In this document: positions 1 to 6,300 of the stretch, piece after piece
Layout of the letters: every line of letters begins with the position of its first letter
Numbering within the stretch: the first letter of the stretch is position 1
Origin: JAVXAN01 sp036660495
Lineage (GTDB): Bacteria; Bacillota_I; Bacilli_A; RF39; UBA660
Assembly: GCA_036660495.1 (NCBI GenBank)
Contig: JAVXAN010000020.1
Span: 1 to 16,589 of the forward strand
Direction: 5' to 3'
Length of the DNA: 16,589 nt
Translations under genes and position numbers: made by a program
The notes under the pieces: generated by a model
Databases searched by the model: none
Told to the model about the DNA's origin: nothing
What the model saw: the letters and a program-made list of their open reading frames with translations, nothing else

Positions 1-411
1 TATATTTAAAAATCTTCTTCTAATACTAGGTGTTCCTTTAACTATTTCTAAATCATCTGGACAAAAAATTATAACATTTAAATTTGATAAATAATTACTT
101 AATTTTTTTTGTACTAAGTTGTTAATCATAACTTTTTTACCTTTTTCATTTAATAAAATTGAAAAATTTTTAGAATTTTCATTATAAATAACGCTGGCAT
201 CAATTTTCATATATAATGATTTTTCTTTTATTAAATTTAAATCATTATTAGTTCTATGTGATCTAACAATGGATAAAAAATAAATACTTTCTAGTATGTT
301 GGTTTTTCCTTGGGCGTTATTTCCAATAAAAATATTAATATTTTTATTAAATTTTAAATTTAAATCGGAAAAATTTCTAAAATTTTTAAGTTTTAGTCTA
401 CTTAAAAACAT
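1..411 (-). CDS. recF: DNA replication/repair protein RecF, N-terminal part (cut by window edge)
   Basis: RecF is a cytoplasmic SMC-like ATPase that helps load RecA at single-strand gaps. Only the first 137 codons are visible; the frame is still open at base 1. The translation begins MFLSRLKLKNFRNF, and has a Walker A motif GNNAQGKT at residues 30-37. It then has the family block CPDDLEIVKG...RRRFL near residues 118-135, so the family call is firm. The ATG at 411-409 is preceded by AAGG about 7 bases upstream on the minus strand. It is the fourth gene of dnaA-dnaN-comK-like-recF. In Bacillus the gene between dnaN and recF is the S4-domain gene yaaA, which is absent here. An extended -10 promoter lies in the 105-base gap before it, so recF may have its own transcript. 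Confidence 0.95.
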   Translation of the reverse strand, partial: MFLSRLKLKNFRNFSDLNLKFNKNINIFIGNNAQGKTNILESIYFLSIVRSHRTNNDLNLIKEKSLYMKIDASVIYNENSKNFSILLNEKGKKVMINNLVQKKLSNYLSNLNVIIFCPDDLEIVKGTPSIRRRFLNI

Positions 412-478
412 AATTTGCCTTTTTTATGCTCATATAACCACCTACATACCTTTTTAGTATACTACTACACCCATAATT

Positions 479-487
479 ATTATATCA
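479..487 (-). promoter_or_regulatory. Extended -10 promoter for recF
   Basis: On the minus strand the sequence reads TATGATATAAT: a perfect TATAAT (484 to 479) preceded by TGn (487-485). No good -35 is found at 16-18 bp; TTGGTA at 510-505 is 20 bp away. The predicted transcript would start near 472 and have a leader of about 60 nt before the recF ATG. Confidence 0.5.
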
Positions 488-516
488 TACATTGAGCTTT
501 ATTTTACCAATTTTAA

Positions 517-993
517 TTACTTTTTAACATTATTTTTTAATTTTTCCATTTTTTTACGGTTTGATAATACAGCGTTTAATCTAGTTGATCTTAATATTTG
601 ATTATCAAGCGAACCATATGAAATATCCAATGTTAAAATACTACCATTAGTAAATATAATTTCAGTTTTATTAAAATCTATTTTCCTATATTCCCTAATA
701 TTATTTAATGATATCCATATACAATCAAATAATCTTGGTGAATTTGTAGGAAAAAAAATTAATTCTCTACTTTCTTCAATTATAATTGGTGCTTTATGAC
801 TAATGTTTATTAAAGATTTTGTACCTGAAAACCTTCCTTCATATGAACTACCAAAATATTTACAACTATTATCAATAATTTTCATTGGATTTTTATTAAT
901 AATAATTTCTCCATCGGTTTCTATTATTTTAGTCTTATTTTCTTCAAATGGTAATAGTGCTAATGTTTCTTCATTTATTTCGTATAAATTCAT
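517..993 (-). CDS. comK: ComK-like competence transcription factor (short form)
   Basis: In Bacillus, ComK is the master activator of competence genes; it binds AT-boxes in the minor groove. The 158-residue product can be lined up by eye with Bacillus ComK over most of its length. Shared blocks are YEIN..T.ALLP at 4-15, SCKYFGSSYEGR at 43-54, ISHKAPI at 64-70, FFPT at 80-83, and FTNG followed by DISYGSLDNQILRS at 114-136. Bacillus ComK is about 190 residues. The missing part is the C-terminal tail, which there holds the MecA-binding FMLYP motif and is needed for activation; this protein ends in a lysine-rich stretch. The ATG at 993-991 has a strong site (AGGGGG, about 9 bases upstream). It occupies the yaaA position between dnaN and recF. 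A hairpin with a T-run on the transcribed strand lies just upstream. Family assignment is likely; a role in DNA uptake is inference. Confidence 0.85.
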   Translation of the reverse strand: MNLYEINEETLALLPFEENKTKIIETDGEIIINKNPMKIIDNSCKYFGSSYEGRFSGTKSLINISHKAPIIIEESRELIFFPTNSPRLFDCIWISLNNIREYRKIDFNKTEIIFTNGSILTLDISYGSLDNQILRSTRLNAVLSNRKKMEKLKNNVKK

Positions 994-1019
994 GTTATTT
1001 TTCCCCCTAACAAATTAAT

Positions 1020-1055
1020 AAAAAAATACTTGTTATCCCTTATAACAAGTATTTT
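1020..1055 (-). terminator. Intrinsic terminator after dnaN, just upstream of comK-like gene
   Basis: A perfect 14-bp stem (1023-1036 with 1042-1055) encloses a 5-base loop. On the minus strand it is followed by TATTTTTTTATT-like sequence, as expected for a dnaN terminator. The loop-side base of the hairpin is only about 30 bases from the comK-like start codon. On the minus strand TGTTATAAG, a near extended -10 (hexamer 1044-1039), lies inside the hairpin. A transcript starting there (near 1032) would lack the first arm and could not form the terminator. Promoter activity is inference. Confidence 0.8.
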
Positions 1056-1080
1056 AAGTGAATTTTGTCGAAATATAATT

Positions 1081-2202
1081 TTAATACGTTTTTATTGGTA
1101 AAATTAGTTGAAGTAATGTTTCATCATCATCATTTTTAATAATAATAGGTTGAATATCACTATTAAAATTTAAATTAACTTTCTTACTTTCTATTGTTTT
1201 TAATGCATCCATCATAAATCTAGAACTAAATGCTATTTTTATTTGTTCTTCATTATCTTTTTCCACCATTATTTTTTCTTCTACTTTACCAATTTCAGGA
1301 GAATTAGAAGAAATAATAACCTCATTATCTTCACATTCAAACTTAATAATGTTTTTTTCTTTATCACTAGTTAGTAACGCCGCCCTGTCAATAACATTAT
1401 AAAGTTCATATGTATTTACACTTATTTTTAATTTGAAATTTTCAGGTATTAACCTATTTATATCTGGAAAAGTCCCACTTAATACTCTTGTTTGAAACAT
1501 TATATTATCAAATTTAAATAAAACTTTATTATTAAAAATATGCATTTCAATTACATTATTATTTTCTTCTATAATTTTTATTAATTCAATTAAATTTTTT
1601 CCGGGAATTACAATATTTGTATTTTCACTTACTTTTTTTTCTAAATTAACATATTTTTTTGCTAATCTATACGAATCTGTTGCTACACATTCTAATATGT
1701 TCTCATTTATTATAAAATTTATTCCAGTTAAAATAGGTCTTGTTTCTTGTGTAGAAACAGCAAAAGAGGTTTTAATTATAATGTTTTTAAAATCTTCTTT
1801 TTTAATAATAACAGGTTCCTTTTTTTCTTCTAAATTTAAATTAGGAAAATCAGTTGAATCCATGCAATTTAAATTAAATTCTGAATTACCACATGAAATT
1901 AATACTTTAATTCCATCAAGTAACTCTATTTTTATAATTTCACCATCTAATTTTTTTATAATTTCAAGAATGTATTTTCCTTGAATTACGGTAGTTCCAA
2001 TTTGATCAATTGATAATAAATCTTTTTTATTAATAAATGTTTCAATACTTATATCATTATCACTTGCTGATAAAAATAACCCATTACTAGATAAATTAAA
2101 TTTTATACCTGATAATATAGGAATTAAATTCTTTGTTGATAATGCTTTTGATACTGCATTTAAATTGTGTAATAATATTTCTTTTTTTATACTAAATTTC
2201 AT
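1081..2202 (-). CDS. dnaN: DNA polymerase III beta subunit (sliding clamp)
   Basis: The beta clamp is a ring-shaped dimer that tethers DNA polymerase III and other clamp-binding proteins to DNA. The product is 373 residues, near the usual 365-380. It begins MKFSIKKEILLHNLNAVSKA and soon has the typical NLIPILSGIKF block. Further on, it has the SYRLAKK segment of the middle domain, and it ends with the canonical QLILPIKTY. The ATG at 2202-2200 is preceded by AAGGAG eight bases upstream on the minus strand. It lies 141 bases downstream of dnaA; that gap carries DnaA boxes and a possible dnaN promoter. A strong hairpin terminator follows within about 30 bases of its stop, separating it from the next gene. 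Nothing in the coding sequence looks degraded. Confidence 0.98.
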   Translation of the reverse strand: MKFSIKKEILLHNLNAVSKALSTKNLIPILSGIKFNLSSNGLFLSASDNDISIETFINKKDLLSIDQIGTTVIQGKYILEIIKKLDGEIIKIELLDGIKVLISCGNSEFNLNCMDSTDFPNLNLEEKKEPVIIKKEDFKNIIIKTSFAVSTQETRPILTGINFIINENILECVATDSYRLAKKYVNLEKKVSENTNIVIPGKNLIELIKIIEENNNVIEMHIFNNKVLFKFDNIMFQTRVLSGTFPDINRLIPENFKLKISVNTYELYNVIDRAALLTSDKEKNIIKFECEDNEVIISSNSPEIGKVEEKIMVEKDNEEQIKIAFSSRFMMDALKTIESKKVNLNFNSDIQPIIIKNDDDETLLQLILPIKTY

Positions 2203-2227
2203 TTTATATTCTCCTTTATTATATGTA

Positions 2228-2249
2228 TTTTTATTATTACTGTGGATAA
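2228..2249 (-). promoter_or_regulatory. Possible DnaA-trio next to a DnaA box
   Basis: Read on the minus strand, the exact box TTATCCACA (2249-2241) is followed by a single G and then TAA TAA TAA AAA (2239-2228). This resembles DnaA-trio repeats, where DnaA begins strand separation next to a box. The usual short GC-rich spacer is reduced to one base. In a genome this AT-rich, three-base runs also arise by chance. Confidence 0.45.
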
Positions 2250-2258
2250 GGTGGAAAA

Positions 2259-2287
2259 CTTTTAATTTGTATAATAAATAACGTCAA
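2259..2287 (-). promoter_or_regulatory. Possible dnaN promoter
   Basis: On the minus strand TTGACG (2287-2282) is followed after 17 bases by TAAAAG (2264-2259). The -35 is good and the -10 is weak. The abutting DnaA boxes lie just downstream, so DnaA binding would be expected to affect this promoter if it is real. Confidence 0.35.
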
Positions 2288-2343
2288 AACCTTAGTTTTT
2301 TATAAACATACAAAGTTAATAATTTTACTTTTTTCCACAATCC

Positions 2344-3693
2344 CTATATTTTATTCTTTAAAGTATTTAAAATATTTTTAAATTGACTATTTGTTTTTAA
2401 TTCTTTTTCTATTTTATCACATGAATGCATTATTGTTGAATGATCTCTTCCACCAAACTGAACTCCTATTTTAGGAAAGGATTCATCAGTTAGATTTCTA
2501 CATAAATAAATTGCAACTTGTCTTGGAAAAGCAATGGTTGCTTTTCTTTTTTTAGATTTAATATCATCAACAGTAATATTATAATATTCACTTACAATTT
2601 GTTGAATTTTTTGAATACTGTTTTTTGTAAAAGCTGACTTTGATAAGTAATCTTTTAGGGCATCAATTGCTAAATTTAAATCAATATTACTAGTATTAAA
2701 CATTGTAGCATAAGCAATAACTCTTGTTAAAGCTCCTTCTAATTGTCTAACGTCAGAATCACAATTATTAGCAATATACTCAATAACTTCTTTCGATATT
2801 GTATTACCTAAATTTTGACCAATAATCTTTTTCTTTAAAATTTCTATACGCATTTCATAATCTGGTGGATAAATATTAACACTTAATCCCCAATTAAATC
2901 TTGTCCTTAATCGATCTTCTAATTTTTTTAAATCATCTGGTGACCGATCAGAGGATATAATAATTTGTTTATTATCATCATATAAATTATTAAAAGTATT
3001 AAAAAATTCTTGTTGTGTTTGAGTTGCTCCTCCCAAAAACTGAATATCATCAATTATTAGTACGTCTACTCCTCTATATTTGTTTTTAAAACTATCAATA
3101 TAACTAAAGTTAGTACCTGTTTCATCTTTCTTATTAATATTAAGAAAGTCAGAAATAAATTGTTCACTTGTAACATACAATACTTTTTTATTAGAATTAT
3201 CAATAATATAGTTTCCAATTGCATGCATTAAGTGGGTTTTACCAAGTCCACTGTTTCCATAAAGAAATAATGGATTATAAGTTTTTCCAGGATTTTCGGC
3301 AACAGATACTGCAGCCATATAAGCAAACTTATTACTATCACCAACTATAAAGGAATCAAAAATATATTTTGAATTTAAATTTGATTTTTCTGGTGTATTT
3401 AAAGGAACACCAATATTTGTAATTGGAAGTAATACATTATTTTTAATTTCGTTTTCAAAAACAAACTCAAAATCAAAGCTAGTATTAGTTATATCACTAA
3501 AAACATCGGATATTGTTTGATACCACGTTTCCTGTAAACTTTTTTTTTGTAGTGGTGAATCAACTAATATTTTTGCTATATTATTTTCTAGTGCTACTAA
3601 CTTAGTGTTTTTAAACCATGTATCATATGATAGAGATGAAATTTTTGGTTTTAGTTGTTTTAAAAAATTGTTCCATAAATTATCAATGTTCAT
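2344..3693 (-). CDS. dnaA: Chromosomal replication initiator protein DnaA
   Basis: DnaA is the AAA+ ATPase that binds DnaA boxes and opens the origin. The product is 449 residues, normal for the family. Domain I covers roughly residues 1-80 (NLWNNFLKQL...DTWFKNT) and a short linker follows. The AAA+ core has Walker A GNSGLGKT at 146-153, Walker B LIIDD at 212-216, sensor 1 around IIISSDRSPDD and an arginine-finger segment LRTRFNWGL near 262-270. Domain IV ends with the DnaA signature FGGRDHSTIMH at about 413-423, the sequence-specific DNA-binding part. The ATG at 3693-3691 has an excellent site (AAGGGAGG) upstream. It is transcribed away from the origin region, divergently from rpmH, and its promoter sits beside two DnaA boxes, which suggests autoregulation. 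Confidence 0.99.
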   Translation of the reverse strand: MNIDNLWNNFLKQLKPKISSLSYDTWFKNTKLVALENNIAKILVDSPLQKKSLQETWYQTISDVFSDITNTSFDFEFVFENEIKNNVLLPITNIGVPLNTPEKSNLNSKYIFDSFIVGDSNKFAYMAAVSVAENPGKTYNPLFLYGNSGLGKTHLMHAIGNYIIDNSNKKVLYVTSEQFISDFLNINKKDETGTNFSYIDSFKNKYRGVDVLIIDDIQFLGGATQTQQEFFNTFNNLYDDNKQIIISSDRSPDDLKKLEDRLRTRFNWGLSVNIYPPDYEMRIEILKKKIIGQNLGNTISKEVIEYIANNCDSDVRQLEGALTRVIAYATMFNTSNIDLNLAIDALKDYLSKSAFTKNSIQKIQQIVSEYYNITVDDIKSKKRKATIAFPRQVAIYLCRNLTDESFPKIGVQFGGRDHSTIMHSCDKIEKELKTNSQFKNILNTLKNKI

Positions 3694-3735
3694 ATTAACC
3701 TCCCTTCCCCCTGATAATACGAGTTCTTTACATAT

Positions 3736-3764
3736 ATTTTACCAAAAATTTTACTTAAAAACAA
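3736..3764 (-). promoter_or_regulatory. dnaA promoter
   Basis: On the minus strand TTGTTT (3764-3759) and TAAAAT (3741-3736) are separated by 17 bases, with TGG just before the -10 (extended -10). Two DnaA boxes (3785-3793 and 3798-3806) lie about 20-40 bases upstream of the -35, a position suited to control by DnaA. Confidence 0.65.
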
Positions 3765-4076
3765 TCAATATTAATTAAAAACTTTTTTCCACAGGAGTTT
3801 TCCACAAGTTAGTGTATATAAATACAATAATAAATAACAAATCCACTAATTTTAAAAATATTAACTGTGTATAAAATTATAAACATATTATATTTATCCA
3901 CAAGCTGGGTAAAAGTTAAAAAAAACATAAAATTATTATAAACTAAATTATTTTTTTGTGGAAAAAACTGTTTATTAATTTTAAATAAAAAACATCAGTT
4001 TAACATATATTTAAAATTAATTACATTTACAATAAAATGCAAATTTTAAAAACAATTAAATTATAAAATAAAAACA

Positions 4077-4105
4077 TTGACTTTTACATTAATAACCCTT
4101 ATAAT
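4077..4105 (+). promoter_or_regulatory. Strong promoter for rpmH-rnpA
   Basis: TTGACT (4077-4082), a 17-base spacer and a perfect TATAAT (4100-4105) make this the best sigma-A type promoter in the window. The transcript would start near 4112, leaving a short leader with GGAGG before the rpmH ATG. Confidence 0.85.
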
Positions 4106-4136
4106 AAACGTGTTTAAGAGAGCTGGAGGTGTTATA

Positions 4137-4265
4137 ATGAAAAGAACTTTTCAACCAAATAATCATAAAAAGAAAAAAATTCATGGTTTTTTTGCTAGAA
4201 AACTTGCCGGATCTGGAATAGTTAATAGAAGAAGAGCAAAAGGACGTAAAGAATTATCAGCATAA
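4137..4265 (+). CDS. rpmH: Large ribosomal subunit protein bL34
   Basis: bL34 is a small basic protein of the 50S subunit. The 42-residue product begins MKRTFQPNNHKKKKIHGF and ends RRRAKGRKELSA, both family hallmarks. It is two residues shorter than the common 44-residue form, with the difference in the middle (KLAGSGIVN), where the family varies. An open frame extends upstream to 4077, but that part overlaps the promoter. The ATG at 4137 has GGAGGTG about 7 bases upstream, which decides the start. It heads the rpmH-rnpA-yidC-jag series that flanks many bacterial origins. A terminator-like hairpin starts right after its stop codon. Confidence 0.98.
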   Translation: MKRTFQPNNHKKKKIHGFFARKLAGSGIVNRRRAKGRKELSA

Positions 4266-4266
4266 T

Positions 4267-4294
4267 ACCACTTATATTAATTAAGTGGTTTTTT
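4267..4294 (+). terminator. Terminator/attenuator between rpmH and rnpA
   Basis: An 8-bp perfect stem (4267-4274 with 4282-4289), a 7-base loop and a run of Ts form a good intrinsic terminator. I see no separate promoter before rnpA, so partial read-through probably sets the lower rnpA level relative to rpmH. Confidence 0.75.
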
Positions 4295-4317
4295 GTTATA
4301 AAAGAGGGTGGATACAT

Positions 4318-4641
4318 TTGAAAAAGGCACATATTGTAAAAGAGGCTAAAGATTTTGATAAAGCTTTTAAACAAAGAAAGCAATATGTGAGTAAATACTA
4401 TTACTTATATATAATTAATCAAGAAACTGATTATCGTTTTGGTATATGTGTATCTAAAAAAATTGGAAATGCAGTTACTAGAAACAAGTTAAAAAGACAA
4501 ATAAAAGATATAATTGATAAAAGTTGTTTGCATTTTTTTAATAAAGATTATATAATCGTATTAAAGAAAAGCATAATAAATGCTAAGTATTTTGAAATGA
4601 AAGATGATTTAGTTAGTCTTTTAAATAAAATAAATGAATAG
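4318..4641 (+). CDS. rnpA: Ribonuclease P protein component
   Basis: RnpA is the protein subunit of RNase P, which with the catalytic RNA removes 5' leaders from pre-tRNA. The 107-residue product is typical in size. It has the RNR-type RNA-binding motif SKKIGNAVTRNKLKRQIKD around residues 46-64, and the preceding YRFGICVSKK strand. The frame is open from a GTG at 4285, but that lies in the terminator stem. A TTG at 4318 with AGAGGGTGG upstream is the better start and gives the usual N-terminus (LKKAHIVKEAKDF, initiator read as Met). It is followed 10 bases later by yidC, whose ribosome-binding site overlaps the rnpA stop. Confidence 0.93.
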   Translation: MKKAHIVKEAKDFDKAFKQRKQYVSKYYYLYIINQETDYRFGICVSKKIGNAVTRNKLKRQIKDIIDKSCLHFFNKDYIIVLKKSIINAKYFEMKDDLVSLLNKINE

Positions 4642-4651
4642 GAGAAACCAA

Positions 4652-5635
4652 ATGAAAAAGCTTAAAAAATTATTAGTAGTTTTTTTACTGGTTTTTTTAT
4701 TAACTGGTTGTACTAATCAATTAGTTGTTGAGAAAACAAATAGTAAAGGTAAAAAAACAAAAGAGGTAATTAAATATACAAAAGGAAAAAATGCAACGGG
4801 ACAAGCACTTACTAAAAATATTTTATGTTCTCCAACAAATAAAGAATTATCTGATATTTATAAAAAAAATAAAGTAAATACTGATAAATTAGTAAAATGT
4901 TCTAATTTTACTCCTACGATAAAAGCATCTGAAGGACTTTGGGATAATCTTTTTATTAAACCTTTGGCATGGATAATATTAAAACTAGGAGATTTATGTA
5001 AAAACTATGGTTTAGCAGTTATAATAACAGGAGCTCTAATTAGATTAGCTATGTTTCCAATAACTAAAAAGACGGCAATGCAATCAGAAAATTTAAAATT
5101 AGCTCAACCAGAGTTAACAAAGTTAGAAAAAAAATATGCTTCAAAAGCTGATGATCAACAAGCTATGATGCAAAAAAGCCAAGAGATGATGGCAATTTAT
5201 AAAAAATATAATATATCATTATTTTCAGGATGTATAATGGCTTTTATTCAATTACCATTATTTATAGCTTTTTTAGAAGCAATAAATAGAACTCCAGCAA
5301 TCTTTGAAGGAAAGTTTTTAGGATTTCAATTAGGAACAACCCCGTTATTTGCAATGTCACAGGGTAATTATTTTTATATAATATTAATTGTTTTGATTTT
5401 TATTGTAACTTTATTTTCATTAAAATTAAATTCAACGGCAGTAACGGATAAATCAAATCCTGCGACTGCATCAACTAATATGATGATGAATGTAATGATT
5501 GTAGTAATAACTATAAGTTCGTTTACGTTATCAACAGCAGTTGGTTTATACTGGATAACTTCAAGTTTGTTTACTATAATTCAAAATTTATTAGTTAAGA
5601 GAGGTACTGCTAATGTTAGAATTAAAAAAGCATAG
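4652..5635 (+). CDS. yidC: Membrane protein insertase YidC/SpoIIIJ family (lipoprotein)
   Basis: YidC inserts and folds proteins in the cytoplasmic membrane. The 327-residue product starts with a lipoprotein signal whose lipobox LTGC puts the lipidated cysteine at residue 20. The conserved core has hydrophobic segments near 105-136, 190-212, 240-258 and 281-312. The essential groove arginine is in the family block GALIRLAMFP (R131). A cytoplasmic hairpin (about 140-187) is rich in charged residues, and the tail is basic. Compared with SpoIIIJ (about 260 residues) it has a longer segment between the lipidated cysteine and the first core helix; that segment contains two cysteines (59 and 83). 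The start at 4652 is set by AGGAGA overlapping the rnpA stop; an in-frame ATG at 4634 lies inside rnpA. It overlaps jag by 23 bases. Confidence 0.96.
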   Translation: MKKLKKLLVVFLLVFLLTGCTNQLVVEKTNSKGKKTKEVIKYTKGKNATGQALTKNILCSPTNKELSDIYKKNKVNTDKLVKCSNFTPTIKASEGLWDNLFIKPLAWIILKLGDLCKNYGLAVIITGALIRLAMFPITKKTAMQSENLKLAQPELTKLEKKYASKADDQQAMMQKSQEMMAIYKKYNISLFSGCIMAFIQLPLFIAFLEAINRTPAIFEGKFLGFQLGTTPLFAMSQGNYFYIILIVLIFIVTLFSLKLNSTAVTDKSNPATASTNMMMNVMIVVITISSFTLSTAVGLYWITSSLFTIIQNLLVKRGTANVRIKKA

Positions 5636-6233
5636 TTTCGAAGGTAAAAATAAAGAAGAAGTATTGGAGCAAGCATTAAAAACTTTACATGCATCAACTA
5701 GTGAAATATATTATTTAGAAAAAGAAGAAATTGTTGGTGGATTATTTAAATCAAAAAAACAAATTATTACTGCTGCTTTAAAAGAAGACGTTTTATCATA
5801 CGTTAAAGCTTATTTAAAACAAATAACGGATTTAATGAATTTAACGGTTAGTTTTGAAACTCAAAAAAGGGAAACCTTTATTAAAATTAATATGTTTTCT
5901 GATAATAATGCTATTTTAATTGGGAAAAATGGAAAAACAATTTCGGCTTTACAACTATTAGTAAGACAAGCAGTTCAAAGTCAAATTGGAATAAGAATAA
6001 ACATTATATTAGATGTTGAAGAGTATAAGGAAAAGCAACAAGAAAACATTGAAAGATTGGCTGTTAAACTAGCAAGAGATGTTGTTAGAACAAAGATAGA
6101 AGTAAGAATGGATAATATGAACTCTTATGAAAGGCGTTTAGTACATAGTGCTTTAACGGATTTTAAAGGAGTAACAACAATAAGTGATGGTGAAGAACCA
6201 AATCGTTTTGTAATAATTAAGCCAATTGATTAA
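5613..6233 (+). CDS. jag: RNA-binding protein Jag (KhpB/EloR)
   Basis: Jag/KhpB is a KH-R3H RNA-binding protein that, with KhpA, affects cell elongation and division in Gram-positive bacteria. The 206 residues hold three parts. The Jag-N domain covers about 1-50. A KH domain at about 80-135 has the loop IGKNGKT (103-109). An R3H domain at about 140-206 has ERRLVHSAL, with the R-x3-H signature around 174-178. The linker after Jag-N is short, as in Bacillus Jag (208 residues) and unlike the longer streptococcal forms. The ATG at 5613 lies inside the end of yidC, with AGAGG upstream; the 23-base overlap implies co-expression with yidC. A long hairpin follows the stop. Confidence 0.95.
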   Translation: MLELKKHSFEGKNKEEVLEQALKTLHASTSEIYYLEKEEIVGGLFKSKKQIITAALKEDVLSYVKAYLKQITDLMNLTVSFETQKRETFIKINMFSDNNAILIGKNGKTISALQLLVRQAVQSQIGIRINIILDVEEYKEKQQENIERLAVKLARDVVRTKIEVRMDNMNSYERRLVHSALTDFKGVTTISDGEEPNRFVIIKPID

Positions 6234-6249
6234 AAAAAATATGAAATAC

Positions 6250-6300
6250 AATTAAAAGGACTTAAGCTTGTAATTTACAGGTGAGAGTTCTTTTAATTTT
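6250..6300 (+). terminator. Probable terminator after jag
   Basis: A 12-bp outer stem (6250-6261 with 6287-6298, one G-U pair) encloses a loop that can itself form a small 6-bp hairpin. It is followed by a weak T-rich tract. The remaining gap to 6441 is AT-rich with only a weak bulged hairpin (6378-6387 with 6411-6419) and no gene that I can support. Confidence 0.6.

Larger units (their letters stand above)
2203..2343. other. oriC: oriC, dnaA-dnaN intergenic part (DnaA boxes)
   Basis: This gap holds one exact DnaA box (TGTGGATAA, 2241-2249, so TTATCCACA on the minus strand). It also has a second box TTTTCCACA at 2331-2339 on the plus strand, and a near-box TTTTCCACC on the minus strand at 2258-2250, directly abutting the first. 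The rest is AT-rich. In Bacillus the equivalent gap holds the unwinding site, so this is probably the DNA-unwinding part of a two-part origin. Confidence 0.8.
3694..4136. other. oriC: oriC, dnaA-rpmH intergenic part (DnaA box cluster)
   Basis: This 443-base gene-free, extremely AT-rich stretch lies between divergent dnaA and rpmH. Five sites fit TTWTNCACA: TTTTCCACA at 3785-3793 and 3798-3806 (plus), TTATACACA at 3874-3866 (minus), exact TTATCCACA at 3894-3902 (plus), and TTTTCCACA at 3965-3957 (minus). A small G/C patch (AGCTGGG, 3903-3909) follows the exact box. Gene orientation switches here, so forks leave with transcription on both sides. Between about 3966 and 4076 I see only A/T-rich sequence with no box. 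The right end holds the rpmH promoter. No open frame of note is present. Confidence 0.9.

Noticed and set aside
803..1018. Plus-strand open frame of 71 codons opposite the comK-like gene
   Set aside because: It lies fully antisense to a gene with clear family motifs, has no good ribosome-binding site and resembles no family. The frames at 1697-1984 (+), 7032-7379 (-), 14784-15026 (-), 15231-15536 (-) and 16377-16562 (-) were left out for the same reason.
1054..1082. Two AT-box-like motifs (AAAA-N5-TTTT type) upstream of the comK-like gene that might form a ComK box for autoregulation
   Set aside because: They carry mismatches (GAAA-N5-TTTT, TTAA-N5-TTTT), and the gap between them does not match known ComK-box spacings. 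Such motifs are expected by chance in this AT-rich DNA.
3694..4136. A small gene or tRNA in the dnaA-rpmH gap
   Set aside because: No cloverleaf, no open frame with a ribosome-binding site; the stretch is explained by DnaA boxes and promoters.
4285..4320. Longer rnpA from GTG at 4285
   Set aside because: That codon is inside the rpmH terminator stem and has no ribosome-binding site; the TTG at 4318 has AGAGGGTGG and matches the family N-terminus.
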